The notes under the pieces are model-generated. The model had not been told where the DNA came from and made no database searches. It was given only the letters and a program-made list of their open reading frames with translations. From Parcubacteria group bacterium GW2011_GWA2_47_8b (GTDB lineage Bacteria; Patescibacteriota; Minisyncoccia; UBA6257; WO2-44-18), in contig LCOU01000015.1 in NCBI GenBank assembly GCA_001003205.1, positions 1 to 11,926 of the forward strand: 11,926 nucleotides of DNA. The letters run 5' to 3'. A program made the position numbers and the translations under genes. Shown one piece after another: positions 6,065 to 11,926 of the stretch (position 1 is its first letter; the number at the start of each line of letters is the position of its first letter).

Positions 6065-6286
6065 TTTGCTTAAGCCGGATTTTAGACGCGAGGCGGTGTT
6101 TTTTTTCAAAATGCCAATCTTGGCGGATTTATCCAGTTTTTGAAAAACGACGGAAAGTTGGTCCGCGGACGGGGATTTTCTGTATTTTTTAATTTCTTCT
6201 TTGAGGACTTTGGCGACCGCCAAATTATGGGCGCGATGTCGCGCGTTTTGCCTCAAGGCTTTTTTGGCTGATGCTGTAATCGGCAT
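6047..6286 (-). CDS. rpsT: 30S ribosomal protein S20
   Basis: The 79-aa, strongly basic product has the S20 pattern: MPITASAKKALRQNARHRAHNLAVAKVLKEEIKKY at the N-terminus, a central DQLSVVFQKLDKSAKIGILKKNTASRLKSGLSKLIA and a terminal KR. S20 is a primary binder of 16S rRNA that helps small-subunit assembly. Length is close to the usual 80-90 aa. A consensus-like promoter lies on the same strand (TTGATA at 6323-6318, 17-bp spacer, TAATAT at 6300-6295). Its -10 ends 8 nt before the ATG, so even this ribosomal gene seems to be leaderless. The last 18 bp overlap the end of holA on the other strand. Confidence 0.93.
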   Translation of the reverse strand: MPITASAKKALRQNARHRAHNLAVAKVLKEEIKKYRKSPSADQLSVVFQKLDKSAKIGILKKNTASRLKSGLSKLIAKR

Positions 6287-6294
6287 AATGACGA

Positions 6295-6323
6295 ATATTA
6301 ACCAAAACGGGGAATTTTATCAA
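6295..6323 (-). promoter_or_regulatory. rpsT promoter (leaderless)
   Basis: On the minus strand: TTGATA (6323-6318), 17-bp spacer, TAATAT (6300-6295), then 8 nt to the ATG at 6286. The -35 overlaps the last codons of the GtrA-type gene. Confidence 0.7.
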
Positions 6324-6961
6324 GAGCGCGGCTTGAATATAAAAAATTTATATCCTAAGAAATTCCAGATCAAATTCGGGATGACGGCGCTTAACTTGGC
6401 GACATTTTCCCATTGCCCGGGCGTAAAATTTCCCGGGACCGCGATAAGCGTGGTTATCACGTAAACTATCAGTGAGTTAATCGCCAAACCGACGACGGTC
6501 ACGCCCAAAAATTTACCGTATTTGGCGACGCTTACCGACGCGCCTGCCACAGATTCTGTTTTAAACGACCAAAAAGTGTTCCAAAAATAAGAATTGGTTA
6601 CCGCTGTCATAAAGGAAATGGTATTTAAAACGAGCAGGGTCGGGCCGCTAAAAACTTGAAAAGTCAGACTTAGAAAATTGAAAATTCCGAGATCCAAGGC
6701 CGAGTTCATCGCGCCGATGGCGGCATATTTTGAAAACTGCCAGACGGCCGGAATTTTACGGCCGACAAGGCTGGCAATCCATAGGGCAAAATTCGCAAAA
6801 ATAACAAATCCCAGAACCAAAATGGCAACTCCAGTGAAGCTGGACTCCCACTGCGGCAATTTTATGTTTTCCAGTATCGGCGCGGTAAAAAATCCCACAG
6901 TCGCTCCTATAACAGAAACCAGCAGAAAATCTTTTTTAGTGGCAACTCCTTTTATATTCAC
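6320..6961 (-). CDS. GtrA-family membrane protein
   Basis: The 213-aa polytopic protein has about six hydrophobic segments (near 11-30, 43-65, 76-100, 108-126, 149-173 and 186-208). Residues 74-210 carry the GtrA-like pattern: QFSKYAAIGAMNSALDLGIFNFL, NTISFMTAVTNSYFWNTFWSFK, KFLGVTVVGLAINSLIVYVIT, and the closing LSAVIPNLIWNFLGYKFFIFK. GtrA-type proteins are thought to help move lipid-linked sugars across the membrane for cell-surface polysaccharide. The substrate cannot be told here. The first two segments are an extension to the usual four-helix domain. The start is GTG at 6961-6959, 6 nt after a GATAAT -10 box, again without leader or SD; no alternative ATG exists near the N-terminus. Confidence 0.8.
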   Translation of the reverse strand: MNIKGVATKKDFLLVSVIGATVGFFTAPILENIKLPQWESSFTGVAILVLGFVIFANFALWIASLVGRKIPAVWQFSKYAAIGAMNSALDLGIFNFLSLTFQVFSGPTLLVLNTISFMTAVTNSYFWNTFWSFKTESVAGASVSVAKYGKFLGVTVVGLAINSLIVYVITTLIAVPGNFTPGQWENVAKLSAVIPNLIWNFLGYKFFIFKPRS

Positions 6962-6967
6962 AGTCTG

Positions 6968-7017
6968 ATTATCTCACGTTTGCTTGACTTGACAAAATTG
7001 GCGAGCTGGCGTACAAT
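6968..7017. promoter_or_regulatory. divergent promoter pair with overlapping -35 boxes
   Basis: Leftward for the GtrA-type gene: TTGTCA (6995-6990), 16-bp spacer, GATAAT (6973-6968). Rightward for the 69-aa protein gene: TTGACA (6989-6994), 17-bp spacer, TACAAT (7012-7017). The two -35 boxes share 6990-6994, so polymerase binding in one direction should exclude the other. The rightward site is close to perfect consensus. Confidence 0.75.
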
Positions 7018-7044
7018 CTTCCGCAGAACATTAACCACCTTTTT

Positions 7045-7051
7045 AAGGAGG
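7045..7051 (+). promoter_or_regulatory. full Shine-Dalgarno sequence of the 69-aa protein gene
   Basis: AAGGAGG, complementary to the 16S rRNA tail, lies 7 nt before the ATG at 7059. The predicted leader is about 35 nt. Confidence 0.85.
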
Positions 7052-7058
7052 CCGAGGG

Positions 7059-7268
7059 ATGGCGCAGAAGAAGGGGCAGAAGAAGGCGAAGGGAATCCCG
7101 AAGCGGGCGACGACCAACAAGGGACGTTGCGTCAAGTTCTTCAACAGCGACGGCGAACGTCGCCGTATGGACAAGAAGCTCGCTCGCGTCCTCAAGTCCA
7201 ACGGCTTGAAAGCGGCGGCGGAGTGGGCGCGTGATCACGGCATGGTTCTGTCGATCGAGCGCAATTAA
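7059..7268 (+). CDS. small basic protein of unknown function (69 aa)
   Basis: The product begins with a Lys-rich tail (KKGQKKAKGIPKR, 4-16) and continues with CVKFFNSDGERRRMDKKLARVLKSNGLKAAAEWARDHGMV, which looks helical. It is strongly basic overall, so nucleic-acid or ribosome binding is possible but unproven, and no known fold is recognised. Expression signals are excellent: a TTGACA/TACAAT promoter and an AAGGAGG SD. Codons end in C/G almost throughout (Lys AAG except one AAA; Phe TTC; Asn mostly AAC), in contrast to the convergent uvrB and to ruvA. No terminator hairpin follows. The stop codon (7266-7268) overlaps the stop of uvrB on the other strand, so it probably relies on a site inside uvrB or reads antisense into it. 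Confidence 0.8.
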   Translation: MAQKKGQKKAKGIPKRATTNKGRCVKFFNSDGERRRMDKKLARVLKSNGLKAAAEWARDHGMVLSIERN

Positions 7269-9058
7269 ACTTCGTTGGAAATTTTAGAGAGGGCGCTTTC
7301 CGTAATCGGTTTGTCAATCGCAGTCGGCTTAATGCCGACTTTTTTATTAAATTTTTCCTGAATTTTTCGTCTCCGCAATGTTTCAACGACGGTTTTTTTG
7401 ATTGAATCGGTCATAAAGTCGGCGTACAAAATAACCTTGCCGTTAATTGAACGCGCGGCGCGTCCAGCCATTTGGACAAGACCTCTGTAATTTCTTAAAA
7501 ATCCTTCGCGGTCGGCATCCAAAATCGCGACCAAACTTACTTCCGGCAAATCCAGGCCTTCCCGCAGAAGGTTGATACCCACCACCACGTCAATTTCTCC
7601 TTTTCGCAGGGCCTGCAAAATTTCCGGACGCTGCAAAGTTTTTATTTCCGAATGCAGATACTTCGCTTTAATTTTTTGCTCAAGCAAATACTCCGTTAAG
7701 TCTTCGGCGGAGCGTTTTGTCAGCGTCAGCGCCAGGACGCGTTCGTTTCGGGCGATGCGTTTTTTTATTTCTTCAAGAAGATGAGCGACCTGGTTCTTGG
7801 CCGGCTTAATAATTATTTCGGGATCCAAAATTCCCGTTGGCCGGACCAACTGTTCCACAACCGCGCTTCTGTCCATTTCGTACAGACTGGGAGTGGCCGA
7901 AACGTAAATCGTCTGGCCGATTTTTTGTTCAAATTCGCCGAACTTTAACGGCCGGTTATCAAGAGCCGATGGCAGGCGGAATCCGTAATCAATTAAGGCG
8001 GTTTTTCTGCGGCGGTCGCTTTCCTGCATGGCGTTCAGTTGCGGAATGGCGATGTGCGATTCGTCGACCATCAGAAGAAACGGCCGGGGGAAATAATCTA
8101 ATAGTGTTAATGGCGGCTCGCCCGGCTTTCTAAAACTCAAATGTCGTGAATAATTTTCTATGCCGTTGACGTAGCCTTTTTTCTTCAACATTTCCAAATC
8201 AAAATTGGTTCTTTTCTCCAGACGATTGGCCTCCTCAAATTTATTGGCCGATTGGAGCTGTTCAATTCGTTCGTCCAACTCGGTTTTTATATTTTTTAGA
8301 GCCAGGTTCAATTTATTCTGGGGTGTTACCCAGAATTTCGCCGGATAAATTTGGGCAGACTTAATTTGTTCGGCGTTTTTAGTGGACGGATCTATTCTTT
8401 TAATAAATCCTATTTTATCTTTTTTGAATTCTACCTGGATTATTTCGCCGGTAACCAAATGGGCCTCCAACCCCGTTTTTAAAATTCGGTATTGTCCGAC
8501 TAGCGGCAGTTTGCTGTTGCGTTCGTATTGCAGAAAGGCCAACTGCCTTTCCAAATCCTTAGCCTGGATCTTTTGATTTTCTTTCAATTCCAGCCTGCCT
8601 CTTTTGTATTCGTTTGGGTCGCCGATTCCGTAAATGCAGGACACGGAGGCGACCACCAAAGCATCGCTTCTGGTCAGAATGCCTTGGATGGCGGCGTGGC
8701 GAAGCTTGTCTATCTCCTGATTAATGCGCGCGTCTTTTTGAATGTAGGTATTGGTTTGAGGAATGTAGGCCTCCGGTTGGTAGTAGTCGTAGTAGGAAAC
8801 AAAATAGTGAACGGCGCTTTGCGGAAAAAACTGTTTAAATTCCTGATAAAGCTGGGCGGCCAACATTTTGTTGGGGGATATGACCAGCGTGGGCAAGTTC
8901 ATCTTTTCAATCACCGATGCCATCGTAAAAGTTTTGCCGGAACCGGTGACGCCCAAAAGCACCTGGTTTTTTTGGCCGGTTTCCAGGCCGGAGACAAGCT
9001 TTTCTATCGCTTGCATCTGATCTCCTTTTGGCGTGAATTGTGAGATTAATTTGAACAT
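7265..9058 (-). CDS. uvrB: UvrB, excinuclease ABC subunit B, without the C-terminal UVR domain
   Basis: The 597-aa helicase-like subunit verifies DNA damage delivered by UvrA and recruits UvrC in nucleotide excision repair. Visible: Walker A GVTGSGKT (36-43), the damage-probing beta-hairpin region (YYDYYQPEAYIPQTNTYIQKDARIN, 89-113), Walker B MVDESH (330-335), VSATPSLYE (386-393), motif V GINLLREGLDLPEV (494-507) and motif VI QMAGRAARSINGKVILYAD (529-547). The protein stops after ISNEV. About 70 residues are missing compared with the 673 aa of E. coli, namely the UVR domain that contacts UvrC. The region 181-240 is divergent from the usual FRVRGDVVDIFP stretch. The ATG at 9058 follows a TAAAAT box by 7 nt, with no SD. 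The stop overlaps that of the 69-aa protein gene, so the C-terminus may have been lost when that gene arrived. Confidence 0.95.
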   Translation of the reverse strand: MFKLISQFTPKGDQMQAIEKLVSGLETGQKNQVLLGVTGSGKTFTMASVIEKMNLPTLVISPNKMLAAQLYQEFKQFFPQSAVHYFVSYYDYYQPEAYIPQTNTYIQKDARINQEIDKLRHAAIQGILTRSDALVVASVSCIYGIGDPNEYKRGRLELKENQKIQAKDLERQLAFLQYERNSKLPLVGQYRILKTGLEAHLVTGEIIQVEFKKDKIGFIKRIDPSTKNAEQIKSAQIYPAKFWVTPQNKLNLALKNIKTELDERIEQLQSANKFEEANRLEKRTNFDLEMLKKKGYVNGIENYSRHLSFRKPGEPPLTLLDYFPRPFLLMVDESHIAIPQLNAMQESDRRRKTALIDYGFRLPSALDNRPLKFGEFEQKIGQTIYVSATPSLYEMDRSAVVEQLVRPTGILDPEIIIKPAKNQVAHLLEEIKKRIARNERVLALTLTKRSAEDLTEYLLEQKIKAKYLHSEIKTLQRPEILQALRKGEIDVVVGINLLREGLDLPEVSLVAILDADREGFLRNYRGLVQMAGRAARSINGKVILYADFMTDSIKKTVVETLRRRKIQEKFNKKVGIKPTAIDKPITESALSKISNEV

Positions 9059-9099
9059 CTTAGAAATTTTAAATTCAGAAGCAGTGTTATAATGATGAT
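9059..9099. promoter_or_regulatory. 41-bp divergent uvrB/ruvA promoter region
   Basis: Rightward, TATAAT (9088-9093) ends 6 nt before the ruvA ATG. Leftward, TAAAAT (9071-9066) ends 7 nt before the uvrB ATG. Both -35 regions are poor. The whole control region is 41 bp, which leaves no room for 5' leaders. No LexA-type box was recognised. Confidence 0.6.
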
Positions 9100-9690
9100 A
9101 TGATTTATAGCGTTTCGGGTAAGCTAGTGGGCCGCAAGGAAAATTTTATAATATTGGAGGCCGGCGGAATCGGCTTCAAAGTATTTTTATCCTCGCGGGC
9201 AGCCCAGAGTTTACCACAAATAGGTTCCAACATCAAAGTCTTTTGCTCTCTATATAATAGAGAGAATGAACCTTTTGAGCTTTTTGGTTTCCTGGCGGAA
9301 CAGGAGCTTTATTTATTTGAGAAACTGAATACCGTAAGCGGCATCGGGCCGAAAACGGCCTTGGCAATTTTGGGGGTGGCGCCGATTGACCAATTAATAG
9401 CGGCGATCAACGCCGGGAAAACCGACTTGCTTACCAAGGCATCCGGTATCGGCAAAAAAACCGCCGAGCGGGTAGTGGTGGACCTGAAAGAAAAACTGGA
9501 GGGCGCGGGCGCCGCGCAATCCGCGCAATCTTTGAATTTAATGGAGTCGGACGTAGAGCTTGAAGAAACTTTAATGTCGCTTGGCTACACTCGTCAGCAG
9601 TCAAAAGCCGCAATTTCCAAAATCCCCCCGACAATTACCGGGTTCAAAGAGAGGCTAAAAGAAGCTTTGAAAAAAAACCAAAATGTTTAA
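9100..9690 (+). CDS. ruvA: Holliday junction DNA helicase subunit RuvA
   Basis: The 196-aa RuvA forms the tetramer that holds a Holliday junction open and loads the RuvB motor for branch migration. Domain I (OB fold, 1-63) starts MIYSVSGKLVGRKENFIILEAGGIGFKVF. Domain II has two helix-hairpin-helix motifs, VSGIGPKTA (79-87) and ASGIGKKTAERV (114-125), which contact the DNA backbone. The acidic and flexible linker is about 134-152. Domain III (152-193, LEETLMSLGYTRQQSKAAISKI) binds RuvB. Length is close to the E. coli protein (203 aa). The ATG at 9100 is 6 nt past TATAAT. It is divergent from uvrB and overlaps murE by 8 nt, so ruvA and murE are probably one mRNA. Confidence 0.95.
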   Translation: MIYSVSGKLVGRKENFIILEAGGIGFKVFLSSRAAQSLPQIGSNIKVFCSLYNRENEPFELFGFLAEQELYLFEKLNTVSGIGPKTALAILGVAPIDQLIAAINAGKTDLLTKASGIGKKTAERVVVDLKEKLEGAGAAQSAQSLNLMESDVELEETLMSLGYTRQQSKAAISKIPPTITGFKERLKEALKKNQNV

Positions 9691-10876
9691 CTTTGCAAAG
9701 AAAATATATCACTTCTGTTTGGCTTGGCTGGGGAATATTGTATACGGTTTTCCGTCCCAAAAATTATTTGTGTTGGGGGTAACGGGGACAAAAGGAAAAT
9801 CTACAACGCTAGAACTTATCAACGCGATTTTGGAGACGGCGGGAAAGAAAACCGCGCTTTTGTCTTCGGTGCGATTCAAGATAGACAAATCGGTTGAGAA
9901 AAACGCAACTTCAATGACCATGCCGGGCCGGTTTTTTATACAGCGGTTTTTGCGGAAGGCCGTCAATGCCGGATGCGAGTACGCGCTTATTGAAGTGACT
10001 TCGCAGGGCATTCTGCAGCATCGCCATAAATTTATAAATTTTAACGCGGTTATGTATACCAACCTTCGTCCGGAACACATTGAGGCCCACGGCTCTTTTG
10101 AAAAATATCGCCAAGCGAAGGTGAGTTTGTTTGACCGAGTCGCCCGCAGCTCAAGCAAGCCGTCAAAATTATTTTTTGTAAACGAGGGCGATCCGTACAA
10201 CCAGTATTTTGTTTCCGCTGCGAACGGCTCCGGTGAAGTCAGGTATTTCAGCCGGGAAAATTTTATAGAAAAAGAATTAAACGGGGGCCGGGAAAAAATC
10301 GGCGATTGGCTCTCCAGCGATTTTAATTTGGAAAATGCCGCCGCGGCCGCCGCATTTGCCGAATCGCAAGGCATTGATTGGCCGCTTATCAAAAAAACGC
10401 TGCGCTCTTTTGGCGGCGTTCCCGGCAGAATGGAAGTCATTCAAGAGCAGCCGTTTAAAGTGGTAATTGATTACGCGCACACGCCGGACTCGCTTGAAAA
10501 GGTTTACCGCGCGCTTTCCAACAACTCAAAACTTATTTGCGTGCTTGGCGCGGCGGGCGGCGGGCGGGATAAGTGGAAGCGTCCCAGGATGGGGAAAATC
10601 GCGTCCAAGTATTGCCGGGAAGTTATTTTAACCAATGAGGACCCATACGACGAGCAGCCGGAGGAAATTTTGGAACAAATTGCGGTGGGTTGTGATGGAA
10701 ATGCGAAAACACAAAAAATTCTTGACCGCCGGGAGGCGATTAAAACCGCGTTAGAAGTTGCCAGAAAGGGTTATACGGTTGCAATCACAGGTAAGGGCAG
10801 CGAGGCGTGGATGCACGTCGCCAATGGCAAAAAGATACCCTGGAACGAGAGAAAAACGGTTGAAGAATTATTATGA
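9683..10876 (+). CDS. murE: MurE-type UDP-MurNAc-tripeptide ligase lacking the N-terminal domain
   Basis: The 397-aa Mur ligase adds the third amino acid to UDP-MurNAc-dipeptide during peptidoglycan synthesis. Visible: P-loop GTKGKST (35-41), TNLRPEHIEAHGSFEKYRQAK (126-146, with K146 as the likely carbamylated Lys), the FN(L)ENAAAA helix near 214-222, GGVPGRME (244-251), VIDYAHTPDS (261-270), GAAGGGRDKWKRP (289-301) and TGKGSE (369-374). The usual first domain, about 90 residues that hold the UDP-sugar in E. coli MurE, is missing. In the substrate loop, NEDPYDE (318-324) stands where mDAP-adding enzymes have DNPR, so the amino acid cannot be predicted. The stretch 190-212 is shorter than usual. 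It starts inside the end of ruvA and its stop overlaps the ATG of the next gene (ATGA). Confidence 0.85.
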   Translation: MFNFAKKIYHFCLAWLGNIVYGFPSQKLFVLGVTGTKGKSTTLELINAILETAGKKTALLSSVRFKIDKSVEKNATSMTMPGRFFIQRFLRKAVNAGCEYALIEVTSQGILQHRHKFINFNAVMYTNLRPEHIEAHGSFEKYRQAKVSLFDRVARSSSKPSKLFFVNEGDPYNQYFVSAANGSGEVRYFSRENFIEKELNGGREKIGDWLSSDFNLENAAAAAAFAESQGIDWPLIKKTLRSFGGVPGRMEVIQEQPFKVVIDYAHTPDSLEKVYRALSNNSKLICVLGAAGGGRDKWKRPRMGKIASKYCREVILTNEDPYDEQPEEILEQIAVGCDGNAKTQKILDRREAIKTALEVARKGYTVAITGKGSEAWMHVANGKKIPWNERKTVEELL

Positions 10877-11926
10877 AGCTCACATTCTACGGCGCGGCCA
10901 AAATGGTAACCGGCTCCAATTATTTGCTGGCACATTGACCATACCGGTCGCCTACCCAAACTTTATAAAGACGGTTTTAGGGGCAGGGTTTATTCCACCA
11001 TTCCCGCCAAAGATTTTTCTAAAATTCTTTTGTTGGATTCCGAACATGTTCTGATGCAGGACGCGGACAAATTCAAACTGCCGTTTCTATATGGCATTCG
11101 CGAGGTGGAGGAGCTTATTGGTGGTCACTGGGAAGGCGTTGAATATCACACTCCGATTAAAATCGGTTCGCGTGGGCAATTCAACGTGACATTTTATAGC
11201 GCAGGTCACGTTTTGGGTTCCAGTTTCGTGCTGATTGAGGCCGAGGGGAAACGGCTGGTTTTTTCGGGAGATTTAGGAAACTCCCCGGCGCCCATTATTG
11301 GGAAAAGAGAAGAAATGCCCGATGATGTTGACTATTGTTTGATAGATTCCACATATGGCGGCCGTGTTCACGAACCGGCGGCAGAGCGGAAAGAAGTTTT
11401 GGAAGATATGATTGAAGATACCGTGAAAGCAGGTGGAGTTTTGATGATTCCGGCGTTTGCCATGGAGCGCACCCAAGACCTTCTATACGAATTGAACGAG
11501 CTGGTTGAGCATGGCCGGGTCCCGCGCGTGCCGGTTTTTATTGACAGCCCACTCGCCATTAAATTAACAGAGGTCTACAAACAGTATTATCAATATTTTG
11601 ATGCCGAAACCAAAAAGATAATCAAATCCGGAGATGCCATCTTCAACTTTCCCGGCCTTAAAATGACCATGACTACCGAAGAGTCAAAGACTATCAACGA
11701 TGTGCCGCCGCCGAAAGTGATTATTGCCGGCGCCGGTATGTCCAATGCCGGAAGAATTTTACACCACGAGCGGCGATACCTGCCCGATCCCAAAAGCACT
11801 TTGTTGATTGTCGGCTACCAGGCGGCTGGGTCGCTGGGAAGGAAGCTTTTGGACGGAAAAAAGCTGGGAAAGCCTTTTGACGTTAAAATGTTCGGTGAAA
11901 ACATTCCGGTACGCGCAAATGTAAAA
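10873..11926 (+). pseudogene. metallo-beta-lactamase/beta-CASP RNA nuclease, internal deletion, runs off the window
   Basis: From ATG 10873 the reading MKLTFYGAAKMVTGSNYLLAH stops at TGA 10936-10938. In another frame, from 10931, HIDHTGRLPKLYKDGFRG opens a long reading to the window edge. This downstream part has the family motifs: YSAGHVLGSS, VFSGDLGN, LIDSTYGGR, the beta-CASP motif MIPAFAMERTQDLL, VFIDSPLA and IIAGAGMSNAGRILHH. Intact homologues (YSH1/CPSF-73-like nucleases that process RNA) have roughly 40 residues between NYLL and the complete THAHIDH. Here that stretch, including the first His of HxHxDH, is absent and the frame shifts. As written no active enzyme can be made. The start overlaps the murE stop (ATGA), so the gene belongs to the ruvA-murE operon. 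Real decay and assembly loss are both possible. Confidence 0.8.

Overview
The window looks like part of a small-genome member of the Candidate Phyla Radiation (Patescibacteria, Parcubacteria-like), probably assembled from a metagenome. The evidence is indirect: short spacers and overlaps, reduced housekeeping proteins (a 397-aa MurE-type ligase without its N-terminal domain, a 255-aa DNA polymerase III delta subunit, a UvrB without its C-terminal UVR domain), and start sites preceded by a -10 box at 6-8 nt with no Shine-Dalgarno (SD) sequence, as expected for leaderless mRNAs. No rRNA, tRNA or CRISPR array was seen.

Layout. 1-2794: a broken DNA polymerase I region. An intact 5'-3' exonuclease ORF (15-881) is followed by an unrelated, SD-led putative lipoprotein gene (920-1450) with its own terminator. 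The polymerase part (1525-2794) then follows with an internal loss that removes catalytic motif A and shifts the frame. 2797-3675: fpg/mutM. 3682-4234: a leftward TrpR/YerC-like regulator gene bracketed by two perfect palindromes that share an 18-bp core. 4344-5168: an autonomous GC-rich gene with consensus promoter, hairpin leader, SD and strong terminator, encoding a 217-aa protein of unknown function. 5297-6286: holA and, convergent with it, rpsT. 6320-6961: a GtrA-type membrane protein (leftward). 7059-7268: a third SD-led GC-rich gene for a 69-aa basic protein, ending on the stop codon of the convergent uvrB (7265-9058). 9100-10876: ruvA and murE, divergent from uvrB. 10873-11926: a metallo-beta-lactamase/beta-CASP nuclease gene, also with an internal frame-shifting loss of its metal-binding region, and running off the window.

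How it fits together. The resident genes are mostly DNA replication and repair (polA, fpg, holA, uvrB, ruvA), plus translation (rpsT) and cell wall (murE). Three single-gene units stand out from them: each has an SD, C/G-ending codons and an unfamiliar product, and two have intrinsic terminators. One separates the two halves of polA, one lies in the fpg-holA spacer, and one abuts a uvrB that lacks its usual C-terminus. The main novelty candidates are these foreign-looking solo-gene cassettes, the palindrome-bracketed TrpR-like unit, and the two genes that have lost catalytic-core segments. The two losses could be real decay or assembly error, and only reads can decide.
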